The notes beneath the pieces are model-generated. The model did no database searches. It saw nothing but the letters and a program-made list of their open reading frames with translations, and was not told the DNA's origin. A stretch of DNA of 9,726 nt from an uncultured archaeon (GTDB lineage Archaea; Thermoproteota; Nitrososphaeria; Nitrososphaerales; CALBXV01): NCBI GenBank assembly GCA_937890045.1, contig CALBXV010000042.1:1-9726 (forward strand), written 5' to 3'. How positions within the stretch are numbered: the stretch's first letter is position 1; each line of letters opens with the position of its first letter. The translations under genes and the position numbers were made by a program. Shown in pieces: positions 1 through 6,238 of this stretch.

Positions 1-214
1 TGTTATGTGGTTCGTGATATGGTGGAAACTCTGTATATTTCATATTAAATTCCAATGCATATTTCCTTGCATACTTATCCGCACCATATTTTGCTCCACC
101 ACTAACTATTTCTATTAATTTTCCATGTTCCTCTTTTAATTTATAAATAAAATCTTTAATCTTTGATTTATTTGTATAATCCCTTGATCCAACAATTGCT
201 ATTTTAACGTTCAT
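1..214 (-). CDS. SLOG-fold protein of the YspA/DUF2493 type, N-terminal part only
   Basis: I translated this by hand from an ATG at 214-212. The frame stays open to the left edge, giving 71 residues, and the C-terminus lies outside the window. The start is a Rossmann-like strand followed by GSRDYTN (residues 9-15), and later SGGAKYGAD (residues 38-46) followed by an alanine/tyrosine helix. These two signatures, spaced about 25 residues apart, are typical of the cpYpsA-related SLOG family (YspA, DUF2493). The family is predicted to bind nucleotides or nucleotide-derived ligands through the glycine-rich loops. It is common in phages and conflict-related loci, and its biochemical role is mostly unknown. 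The start overlaps the end of the preceding 151-residue gene by 11 bases, so it belongs to the same operon. A weak purine-rich stretch (aagaaagaa) precedes the start. Family assignment is fairly firm; function is not. Confidence 0.8.
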   Translation of the reverse strand, partial: MNVKIAIVGSRDYTNKSKIKDFIYKLKEEHGKLIEIVSGGAKYGADKYARKYALEFNMKYTEFPPYHEPHN

Positions 215-659
215 ATTTCTTTCTTGGTTTATAACTAGTCCTTTCATTTACTGTGAGAATAAAATTACTTATTTCAATAAACTTATCTAATCCCTTTATT
301 ATTTGTTCACCTGATAGTATACTGTATTTAAATCTGTGATTTGATGTACATTGATTTGACTTATCTATCATAGGATTATTTATATCTTCTACCTCAAACT
401 GAACATAATAATTTGGATTTTGACAAGCATCTCTTGCTTTTATAAATGTTCTGTATTTAAAACTATCTTCGTGTTTCTTTGTAAATTCTGATACTTCTTT
501 GTATGTTACTTGATTATCATCAAACCACATATGTAATTCCCAATTCACTGGTATTTTTGTATAAGAATCTTCTATTTTTGCAATTATTTCTGATTCACAA
601 TCAGCTCCTATAAAAGAATGTAATGGTAATCTTAAACCTACATTATATCTATTGTACAT
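204..659 (-). CDS. Hypothetical protein, 151 residues
   Basis: I do not recognise this protein. The ATG at 659-657 follows AGGAG by ten bases, and the start lies two bases after the stop of the nuclease gene, so translation from this site is plausible. The product is soluble-looking, with no signal peptide or membrane segment. It has three cysteines (21, 79, 104) that do not form a CxxC pair. It is rich in aromatic residues in the middle (for example WELHMWF near 40-46) and ends with a basic tail (SYKPRKKYER). The alternating hydrophobic pattern in residues 84-92 and 110-115 suggests beta strands. Its place between a Cas4-like nuclease and a SLOG protein makes an accessory role in DNA or nucleotide metabolism possible, but nothing in the sequence shows a function. 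Confidence 0.75.
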   Translation of the reverse strand: MYNRYNVGLRLPLHSFIGADCESEIIAKIEDSYTKIPVNWELHMWFDDNQVTYKEVSEFTKKHEDSFKYRTFIKARDACQNPNYYVQFEVEDINNPMIDKSNQCTSNHRFKYSILSGEQIIKGLDKFIEISNFILTVNERTSYKPRKKYER

Positions 660-661
660 AT

Positions 662-1525
662 TTATTTGACTCCTGCATCACAATATTCAGTTTGATTAAA
701 CTCACAGAATCTACAATTTTTCTTTGATGCTTCTTTTCTATAAATATGTGATTGGTTGTATTCTCCACCAATAAAACATTCATCAATAAAAGATTTAACA
801 TTACGTGTAACTTTATTAAGACTTGGTGTTCCATTTGCAGGTACAAAAGTTTGTACTCTACGTTGAGGGAAATCTACTTTCTCATATAGTTTACGTTTTA
901 CAATAAAATACTCTATCTCAATCTTATCCAATGGTATATCATGTTGAGCACCATAGAACTGTTTATATAATAATAATTGATCTGTCTTAGTCTTATCTGC
1001 TTTAGCCCACTTATTCCAACCCATTGTGGAAGTCTTGATATCTATGATTTTATACTTATCTCTTACAGTATCGTATAAAAGAACATCTATATATCCAACA
1101 AACTCAATATCATTCGGTAATTTATATTCAATAGGAACTTCAATGCCTATTAACTCATATCCTTTTTTATTAAAATACATTCCTCTTTTCTTAACAAACC
1201 ATTCTATTATAGCCATACCATGTACATAAAATTCTTGCATTTCTTCTTGACTTGATATTTCCTCACCATGTAAATCTTTTACTATTTCTTTGTAGTAATG
1301 TTTCATTCGATGTAGTAACATATCTGCTAATGGTAATGAATCAGCTTTCTTAATTGTATCATTATACATTATAGTTAAATAAGTCTGTAATACATCATGC
1401 ATAGCAGAACCAAACAACGTATGTATATTACCCTTAAATGTCCTCAATTCATCTATATAATTTAATTTCCATTTATGAGGACACACAGCCCATTGGCTGT
1501 ATTGACTATAACTAATTCTTTTCAT
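662..1525 (-). CDS. PD-(D/E)XK nuclease, Cas4/RecB-like, with probable Fe-S cluster
   Basis: The 287-residue product carries the RecB/Cas4 nuclease pattern. It has a histidine in GSAMHDVL (H43), the acidic motif GYIDVLL (D147), IIDIKTS with the D-x-K core (D162, K164), and a downstream QLLLY (Q183 to Y187). These would bind the metal ions and cut DNA. Cysteine 15, in a CPHKW segment, and a C-terminal trio (C271, C274, C282) fit the four-cysteine iron-sulfur staple of Cas4 and AddB nucleases, which joins the two ends of the domain. The last spacing (CX2CX7C) is not identical to the usual one. The gene overlaps the end of Mom-like B by 14 bases. In phage operons such proteins are usually thought to act as exonucleases in recombination, end processing or host DNA breakdown. 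No CRISPR array or cas1/cas2 is present here, so a spacer-acquisition role has no local support. Confidence 0.88.
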   Translation of the reverse strand: MKRISYSQYSQWAVCPHKWKLNYIDELRTFKGNIHTLFGSAMHDVLQTYLTIMYNDTIKKADSLPLADMLLHRMKHYYKEIVKDLHGEEISSQEEMQEFYVHGMAIIEWFVKKRGMYFNKKGYELIGIEVPIEYKLPNDIEFVGYIDVLLYDTVRDKYKIIDIKTSTMGWNKWAKADKTKTDQLLLYKQFYGAQHDIPLDKIEIEYFIVKRKLYEKVDFPQRRVQTFVPANGTPSLNKVTRNVKSFIDECFIGGEYNQSHIYRKEASKKNCRFCEFNQTEYCDAGVK

Positions 1526-2150
1526 TAGCTTCTATTCTTTTTATCTTCTTCTTAATACCTTTGTTCAAATAATAAACATAAATATTTTTACACTTTCTGT
1601 TTACAAAAAATATATTAGGATCTTTAGCTTCCCACCTACGTCTAATTTCTCTACTGTATGGTTTAATCGGTTGACTTAAAGACCTACTATGATATTCCTT
1701 ACCATCTACCATTAAAACTCTACCTGGAGATGTTTGTCCGACATATTCAAAATTACTAGCTCTATAAATAACTCCTGAATGTCCATAGTGTAAATCTGCA
1801 AAGGAAACTATAACTTCATAATTTGTATTTTGTCTTAACCATTTAATAGTTTTTCCTACAAAAAAACTTTCACTATTCGGGGGAGCCTCATCTACGTTAA
1901 CTAATCTTCTCAATTCTACACATCTATCGGGATTTATAGGATTATACTTCTTAGCCGTATTTGGCATTGATGGTATAGCATACATCATAGCACCTACCAT
2001 TTCAGGTATATTAAATTTACCTGGTCTAAACAAAGCAAAACATTCTAAACCTTGTATACCATTACAACTATGACTATAATGATACTTTTCTATAAAGGAT
2101 TGAATGGATTTTCTAGGTACTTGATCTACGGTATAACCGTCTAAACTCAT
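1512..2150 (-). CDS. Mom-like DNA modification protein B (GNAT-related)
   Basis: The 212-residue product has the features I associate with phage Mu Mom, the GNAT-fold-related enzyme needed to convert adenine to N6-carbamoylmethyladenine in phage DNA. They are YHYSH near the N-terminus (residues 23-27), ELRRLV (79-84), a helix ending TIKWL (101-105), and the signature FADLHYGHSGVIYRASNF (117-134), comparable to the YAD...GH.G.IYKAT segment of Mom. The C-terminus has YVYYLNKG followed by a lysine-rich tail. The ATG overlaps the gp62-like stop codon as ATGA, suggesting translational coupling. Residues 96-97 are encoded within a seven-T run. The substrate is inferred from family only; Mom-like proteins in other phages are largely untested, and another GNAT-type modification is possible. 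It is shorter than its operon paralogue (252 residues) and clearly divergent from it. Confidence 0.8.
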   Translation of the reverse strand: MSLDGYTVDQVPRKSIQSFIEKYHYSHSCNGIQGLECFALFRPGKFNIPEMVGAMMYAIPSMPNTAKKYNPINPDRCVELRRLVNVDEAPPNSESFFVGKTIKWLRQNTNYEVIVSFADLHYGHSGVIYRASNFEYVGQTSPGRVLMVDGKEYHSRSLSQPIKPYSREIRRRWEAKDPNIFFVNRKCKNIYVYYLNKGIKKKIKRIEANEKN

Positions 2151-2647
2151 TCGTCTTCTTTGATTTCACTTAACCAAGTATCAGATTGCAAGCCCACTTC
2201 TTTTAACTTCTTGCGATCTACACCATATGATTGTAACAACTCAGTAAGTTCTACTTGACCACCTTCAGTTAACATATACATATCAACTGCATCTACAGCT
2301 TCTCTTAAACTTACCTCTAACTCTTTTGCCACAACATCTAACAACCATCTTGGATAATCCATTTGTTTTCTCCCTTTAATATATTTTAACCAATATTTTC
2401 CCTTTGGAATAATATCAGAATAAAATTTATATATTATTTCTGGTGATAAATTATACATCTGTATCTCGTTCACCACATCTAAAAAATCTGTTCTCATAGA
2501 TAAAAATCTATGAACCATATAATTCGACCACGTTTTCTTATCTTCATCTGTAATAGTATCCCAATAATTGGAACTTTGTACAGATGTTATGTGCTTAATA
2601 TGATCGAATAATCCTTTTCTCTTAACTAAGTTCTTCTTCAACTCCAC
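2147..2647 (-). CDS. 62: Clamp-loader small subunit, T4 gp62-like
   Basis: In T4, gp62 binds a tetramer of gp44 ATPase subunits and completes the loader that opens the gp45 clamp on primed DNA; it has no ATPase motif itself. This 166-residue protein (T4 gp62 is 187) also lacks Walker motifs. It shows the recognisable gp62 pattern: NYMVHRFLSM (42-51), a spacer with a leucine/tyrosine helix, then IIPKGKYWLKYIKGRK (79-94), comparable to the VPRGKRYGKWAKL segment of T4 gp62. Position supports the call, since it lies one small gene after the gp44-like ATPase. The first codon used here is GTG (2647-2645), only two bases after GGAAGG; TTG at 2641-2639 would sit eight bases after the same site and may be the true start. 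The overlap with the zinc-ribbon gene is 26 bases (20 with the TTG). Confidence 0.78.
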   Translation of the reverse strand: MELKKNLVKRKGLFDHIKHITSVQSSNYWDTITDEDKKTWSNYMVHRFLSMRTDFLDVVNEIQMYNLSPEIIYKFYSDIIPKGKYWLKYIKGRKQMDYPRWLLDVVAKELEVSLREAVDAVDMYMLTEGGQVELTELLQSYGVDRKKLKEVGLQSDTWLSEIKEDE

Positions 2648-2876
2648 TACCTTCCATTAACTTAGCAGGTACATGGCCACAATTACCACAACTATAAACT
2701 TGAATTGGAACTATACCTTCTTGCCCTGTGGGTGATATTAAAGCAGATATTCTTTTTAATACATATGATGTGATAAAAAGATAATTAGAACATTTCTCAC
2801 ATTTCATAGTATCTGCTTGTGATAAATCAACCTTTTGTGCTGGTTTCTTTAGTGGTTTCATTGGTTTTGTACTCAT
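2622..2876 (-). CDS. Small zinc-ribbon protein
   Basis: The 84-residue product has two CxxC knuckles, CEKC (26-29) and CGNC (63-66), 33 residues apart, enough to bind one zinc ion. A lysine/proline-rich N-terminus (about 15 residues) precedes the ribbon, and an acidic tail follows it. The middle contains ISALISPTGQEGIVPIQVYSC, a stretch I associate with zinc-ribbon proteins in other phage replication regions, but I know of no assigned function. The gene starts in an ATGA overlap with the clamp-loader ATPase and runs 26 bases into the small-subunit gene, so it is embedded in the loader operon and probably coupled to both. Options are a replisome or transcription accessory, an RNA-binding regulator, or a Com-like factor for the Mom-like genes. 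None is shown. Confidence 0.8.
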   Translation of the reverse strand: MSTKPMKPLKKPAQKVDLSQADTMKCEKCSNYLFITSYVLKRISALISPTGQEGIVPIQVYSCGNCGHVPAKLMEGSGVEEELS

Positions 2877-3790
2877 TTTATAACTCCCAATACTTCAATT
2901 AACATAGCCATAAAGTTTATTTCTTTATCAACTACCTGGCTATCTGATAGTTCATATCTCGCTAATATTAATATTATTTCTGCTATATGACCTTTACCAT
3001 AAGAATCTACATTATCATATAACAAACGAAAACAATCTGAAAAGTCTCTAATAGCATTATCTGCTAATAACTGTCTTATATTTTTAAATGCGTTTTTCTT
3101 ATCTTGATTCTCTAAAATATCTAACACTTTTAACTTATAATCATTTTGAGTAATACTCTCTACATCTAATTTTAATTGTAAATCAACCACATTTCTTTGA
3201 GCTGCGTTAATTGTTCTACGAATATCAGGATAATTAGAATCAATCAATATTTTTAAATCTTCTAACTCGTGTTTAACACCTTCCTCTTTTAAAATCTGAT
3301 TCAATCTTTGAGCTACTTCTGTCTTAGATGGTGGTATAATTTCAAAAATTTGACAACGACTTTGTATCGGATTAATGATTCTCTCTGCATAGTTACAGGT
3401 TAGAATAAACCTACAGTACTTACTAAAAGTCTCCATAAGGTTACGCAAAGCGGCTTGTGCGTTAGGTGTAATGTAATCACATTCATCTAAGATAATTACC
3501 TTCATATCTGTAAAACCAATCGTAGATGCGAACTGTTTTACTTTTGTTCTTACAGTTTCTACATTATTCTCATCACTAGCATTAATGTATAGATAATCAC
3601 ATTTAATATTCTTAACAATCAGTTTAGCAAGTGTTGTTTTACCTGTACCTGCTCTTCCATATAATAATAAATGAGGAATATCACTATTTGTAAGATAAGC
3701 TTCTACCTTAGATTTTAAATGTGTATTACCAACATAGTTTTCTAATTCAGTTGGTCTATACTGTTCTACCCATAAACTATGATTTACCAT
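2873..3790 (-). CDS. 44: Clamp-loader AAA+ ATPase subunit, T4 gp44 / RFC-small-like
   Basis: This 305-residue protein (T4 gp44 is 319) is the ATPase of the clamp loader. It uses ATP to open the sliding clamp and place it on primer-template junctions. All key motifs are visible: an RFC-type N-terminus WVEQYRPTELENYVG (7-21), Walker A GRAGTGKT (45-52), Walker B ILDECD (100-105), sensor 1 TCN (131-133), the SRC arginine-finger motif (144-146), and sensor 2 PDIRRTIN (187-194). The C-terminal helical collar region follows. It therefore looks fully active. Its ATG overlaps the stop of the HAD-like gene by seven bases, and its stop overlaps the start of the zinc-ribbon gene as ATGA. The small loader subunit is one gene further on. 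Confidence 0.95.
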   Translation of the reverse strand: MVNHSLWVEQYRPTELENYVGNTHLKSKVEAYLTNSDIPHLLLYGRAGTGKTTLAKLIVKNIKCDYLYINASDENNVETVRTKVKQFASTIGFTDMKVIILDECDYITPNAQAALRNLMETFSKYCRFILTCNYAERIINPIQSRCQIFEIIPPSKTEVAQRLNQILKEEGVKHELEDLKILIDSNYPDIRRTINAAQRNVVDLQLKLDVESITQNDYKLKVLDILENQDKKNAFKNIRQLLADNAIRDFSDCFRLLYDNVDSYGKGHIAEIILILARYELSDSQVVDKEINFMAMLIEVLGVIK

Positions 3791-4356
3791 TCTATTATTT
3801 CCTTTATCTCTTTTAATTCTTTTACCCTATTAGTAGGTTTAATGTGTTGATTATATAGTGCATCCATTAAAATATATCCGTAATCATCACCTCTACCCTT
3901 TAACCAAGCCTGATAATTAGATGGTGAATCATCTACTAACCAATCAACATCTATTTTCCACTTATCACCACCACTAACAAAATATACTTCTCTAAAACTT
4001 AATGCGTGTTTTCCCAACCACTCTAAAGAAGCATAAGTTCCTGGTGTTCTCTGAGAAGATATACAAACAAATTTATAACCTTTTCCACTACCCCACTCAA
4101 ATAAAGCATGCATTTGTTCTATAGCACCATATATAGGTGGTGAATCTCTAAAAAACAATTCTGGATACTTATCCCAATATAATTCTTGTAAAGATTTTTT
4201 ATCCCAACCTTTAAAACAATTCTGATAATCCCAATCATCTATAGCATCTTTTATAATTGATTCGGGGTAATTAACGGACATATAGTTATGTAATTGCCAA
4301 GAAAAATCTCTAAGCACTCCATCTATATCTATACCTATTCTTGTTTTAACTTTCAT
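3784..4356 (-). CDS. HAD-superfamily phosphatase, 5'(3')-deoxyribonucleotidase-like
   Basis: The 190-residue product has the haloacid dehalogenase catalytic layout. Motif I is DIDGVLRD, with the nucleophile D10 and acid/base D12. Motif II is the serine pair in FVCISSQR (about residue 100). A motif III lysine lies in GGDKWKID (132 or 134), and motif IV is the acidic pair in WLVDDSP (D142, D143). The order and the helical cap between motifs I and II resemble the NT5C-type deoxyribonucleotidases, which remove phosphate from dNMPs. Beside a ribonucleotide reductase and a polymerase, a role in nucleotide pool control is reasonable, but the substrate cannot be read from the sequence. The start overlaps the membrane-protein stop as ATGA and the end overlaps the clamp-loader start by seven bases. 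Confidence 0.85.
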   Translation of the reverse strand: MKVKTRIGIDIDGVLRDFSWQLHNYMSVNYPESIIKDAIDDWDYQNCFKGWDKKSLQELYWDKYPELFFRDSPPIYGAIEQMHALFEWGSGKGYKFVCISSQRTPGTYASLEWLGKHALSFREVYFVSGGDKWKIDVDWLVDDSPSNYQAWLKGRGDDYGYILMDALYNQHIKPTNRVKELKEIKEIIEW

Positions 4357-4694
4357 TTCACCACATTAGTCATTTGTATTAAAATTATTATTAATGCTAA
4401 AGCTAAACTTACCATAACTTTCGCATTTGGTGCTTCTCCTAATATTCCCCACGTCATTAAACCAAATATAAATGTTCCCATACCAAAACCAATCAATCTT
4501 ATGTTCCAATAATATCCAAAATATTCAAATGAATATCTTGTTGAATAATAAAATAGATAACTTATTGGAAGCCCTACTAATATTACCCACCATTGTGATT
4601 TAGCCCATTCCCATTTAAACTGTGCATTCATATGAAAAAATGCTATTATATGCCCCAATACAGACAATATCATAGCTGCTAATAATTTATTCAT
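4353..4694 (-). CDS. Small four-helix membrane protein
   Basis: The 113-residue product is strongly hydrophobic. It has about four predicted membrane segments, roughly residues 3-21, 35-52, 65-84 and 91-110. A charged/aromatic loop with KWEWAKSQWW (27-36) lies between the first two, and a conserved-looking GILGEAPN turn (83-90) lies before the last. The general look, with a glutamate in the turn before the last helix, recalls very small half-size members of the drug/metabolite-transporter fold, but I would not name a substrate. GGAG lies ten bases upstream of the ATG, and the gene starts three bases after Mom-like A ends and overlaps the HAD-like gene by four bases. A membrane protein inside a replisome operon could anchor replication, alter host membrane traffic or exclude other phages; none is shown. 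Confidence 0.78.
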   Translation of the reverse strand: MNKLLAAMILSVLGHIIAFFHMNAQFKWEWAKSQWWVILVGLPISYLFYYSTRYSFEYFGYYWNIRLIGFGMGTFIFGLMTWGILGEAPNAKVMVSLALALIIILIQMTNVVK

Positions 4695-4697
4695 ATT

Positions 4698-5456
4698 TTA
4701 TAAACTCCCTTTATGTTCTTCTATTGGCGGTAAATACTCTTCTGCATTTGTAGGATACGGTTTAGTTTCATACTTCAAATTCTTCATAAACTTTTTATTC
4801 TCTTTTTTACTACCTAAGAAGTAAATGTACCTATGTTTTTCAGGTTCTCTTCTTCTCCAAAACGTATGTCCAACTGCTTCTTTTAACTTTATTATATTAT
4901 GACTACCAAATCTTGATGAAACAGTTCTACTATGTATCCATTCATATGGATCCTTTGTTAAAGATATTGAATAATTTGGCATTAAATTTAATCCTGCACC
5001 CTGATACAACCAATTAGTAGCTTTATAAATACCACCTAAATGTAATACATCAGGATCTGCATAACTTATTAATGTTTTAACATTTTCATCATGTTTTTTC
5101 AACCATTTAAATGATTGAGAAATACAATATGATTCAATATTTTTACCATAACCATCATGTATAAATAATCTTGTCAATTCCAAAATATTATTAGTTTCTA
5201 ATTTAACGTTTTCATTAAACATAGATCCCAATACAGTTCTTCCTACAGGATAACCATAAGTCATACACCCAATGAGTTTTTCCTCACTCGTATCCTTAAA
5301 AAAAGGATGAGGATTATCTGACTTATAATATATTCCTATAGCGTATCTACAAGAAGAACCTCTATGCGAATAATGATGTTTTACAATCATTTCCTTCGCA
5401 GTCTTTTTGTCTATCTCTTGTAGATAAACTTTTGATTTATCTACAGTATTTTCCAT
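4698..5456 (-). CDS. Mom-like DNA modification protein A (GNAT-related)
   Basis: The 252-residue product shares the order of motifs of Mom-like B and of phage Mu Mom: HHYSH (27-31), LELTRLFI (92-99), a helix QSFKWLKKH (114-122), the signature ISYADPDVLHLGGIYKATNW (130-149), and a C-terminal RYIYFLGSKKENKK (209-222) that parallels the end of protein B. By family knowledge the expected activity is transfer of a small group to the N6 of adenine in double-stranded DNA, protecting it from restriction; this is inference. Compared with B it has an insert between the HHYSH and ELTRL motifs and a longer C-terminus. In the key signature B reads HYGHSG where A reads VLHLGG, so active-site chemistry or sequence preference may differ. 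Its ATG shares a base with the clamp stop (TAATG), indicating coupling to clamp translation. Confidence 0.75.
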   Translation of the reverse strand: MENTVDKSKVYLQEIDKKTAKEMIVKHHYSHRGSSCRYAIGIYYKSDNPHPFFKDTSEEKLIGCMTYGYPVGRTVLGSMFNENVKLETNNILELTRLFIHDGYGKNIESYCISQSFKWLKKHDENVKTLISYADPDVLHLGGIYKATNWLYQGAGLNLMPNYSISLTKDPYEWIHSRTVSSRFGSHNIIKLKEAVGHTFWRRREPEKHRYIYFLGSKKENKKFMKNLKYETKPYPTNAEEYLPPIEEHKGSL

Positions 5457-6187
5457 TAGTCTACTGTTGTTTTTGCAACTAGTATGTATGTAGAATCGAA
5501 ATTATCTACCTTGAAATTAACTTTAGCTAACCCTTTATCTGAAATGTAAAGAGTTGAAGATTCACAATCTCTGTTAGCAAGTAATATCTCTTTGAAAGTA
5601 TCTGCATCAAATAATACAGCCTCTTCAAAACTATCTACTTTACCACATTCTACAGGGATTGTAACTTTATTAGATTGTGTTGTAGAACTATAACCTATTA
5701 CAACCTTTGCTTCTTTACCATCTGCTAATACAGCAAATGTTGCAACTTCACTTAACGCACTTTTACCTGAAATAAATGTGCTAATGAACTTCTTATCAAG
5801 TTTAAGTTCTAATGTGAACTCAGGAACATTTGATAAATCTGGTTTCTTCTGAACTACATCCAATCTAGCAAGACCATAATTTATTCTTGCTTTAGTATTT
5901 TTTTGTGAAAGGACTAACTGTGATGCTACTTCACCTACAGTTTTAACATCAACATCCATATCACCATCCAATACACTAATTAGTTTAATTAAGTCTTGAA
6001 TCTCATACAGCCCCATTTCATAATCACCAATTCCATTCTTAGCTAAAACAATATCACCAACACAACTTTTTGCTGAGTTGATAAATGCACAACTAAGTGT
6101 GTCTTTTGTTGATTTTACAGGTGCTGATTGAGTTTGCCCACCTAAATAAAACCTATTGATGAATCCCATCAACGTTTGTTTATTCAT
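5456..6187 (-). CDS. 45: Sliding clamp, T4 gp45-like
   Basis: T4 gp45 forms a trimeric ring that tethers the polymerase to DNA and also activates late transcription. This 243-residue protein (gp45 is 228) has low direct similarity but fits in length, in the alternating beta-strand pattern and in the segment YEMGLYEIQDLIKLISVLDG (56-75), which parallels the VAIYDLNGFLGILSLV region of gp45. A second half with LELKLDKKFISTFISG (125-140) looks like the start of the second clamp domain. Context is strong: it directly follows the polymerase and shares an operon with both loader subunits. AGGAG stands seven bases before the ATG. A possible 14-codon leader ORF covers this SD and start codon. The stop overlaps the next gene as TAATG. 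Confidence 0.85.
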   Translation of the reverse strand: MNKQTLMGFINRFYLGGQTQSAPVKSTKDTLSCAFINSAKSCVGDIVLAKNGIGDYEMGLYEIQDLIKLISVLDGDMDVDVKTVGEVASQLVLSQKNTKARINYGLARLDVVQKKPDLSNVPEFTLELKLDKKFISTFISGKSALSEVATFAVLADGKEAKVVIGYSSTTQSNKVTIPVECGKVDSFEEAVLFDADTFKEILLANRDCESSTLYISDKGLAKVNFKVDNFDSTYILVAKTTVD

Positions 6188-6224
6188 TATGTAACTCCTT
6201 TATATACATATATATAAGTATCAT
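6180..6224 (-). CDS. Possible 14-codon leader ORF overlapping the clamp start
   Basis: Between polymerase and clamp there is an ATG at 6224-6222, seven bases after GGAG (6235-6232). It opens a 14-residue frame (MILIYMYIKELHNE) that ends with TAA at 6182-6180. It covers the clamp SD and start codon in another frame. The GGAG site begins four bases after the polymerase stop and serves no other visible gene. The arrangement would suit a leader peptide that couples clamp translation to ribosomes leaving the polymerase gene. The peptide itself has no recognisable feature, and an ORF this short can arise by chance in AT-rich sequence. Confidence 0.35.
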   Translation of the reverse strand: MILIYMYIKELHNE

Positions 6225-6235
6225 TTTGTTTCTCC
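6192..6235 (-). promoter_or_regulatory. Tandem ribosome binding sites in the polymerase-clamp gap
   Basis: The 51-base gap holds two SD-like sites: GGAG at 6235-6232, ahead of the 14-codon ORF, and AGGAG at 6198-6194, seven bases before the clamp ATG. The stretch between them is almost all A and T, with TATATATGTATATAAA. I see no hairpin with a T-run that would act as a terminator, so the clamp is probably transcribed together with the polymerase. Confidence 0.6.
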
Positions 6236-6238
6236 AAA

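Noticed and set aside
739..746. TATAAATA sequences resembling T4 late promoters on the plus strand (here and near 142, 1762 and 8180)
   Set aside because: They lie inside genes on the non-transcribed orientation with no plus-strand gene behind them, and are expected by chance in AT-rich DNA.
649..846. Minus-strand frame of 65 codons overlapping the nuclease C-terminus
   Set aside because: It is out of frame within the cysteine-rich end of the nuclease, which is clearly the coding frame there.
1026..1229. Plus-strand open frame of 67 codons
   Set aside because: It is antisense to the conserved core of the Fe-S nuclease (D147, D162, K164) and has no family features.
4294..4512. Plus-strand open frame of 72 codons
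   Set aside because: It lies antisense to the HAD motif I and the membrane protein; its hydrophobic look is the mirror of the membrane helices.
5158..5178. A second TTGACA on the minus strand inside Mom-like A followed by TATACA
   Set aside because: The spacing of eight bases is too short for a sigma70 promoter.
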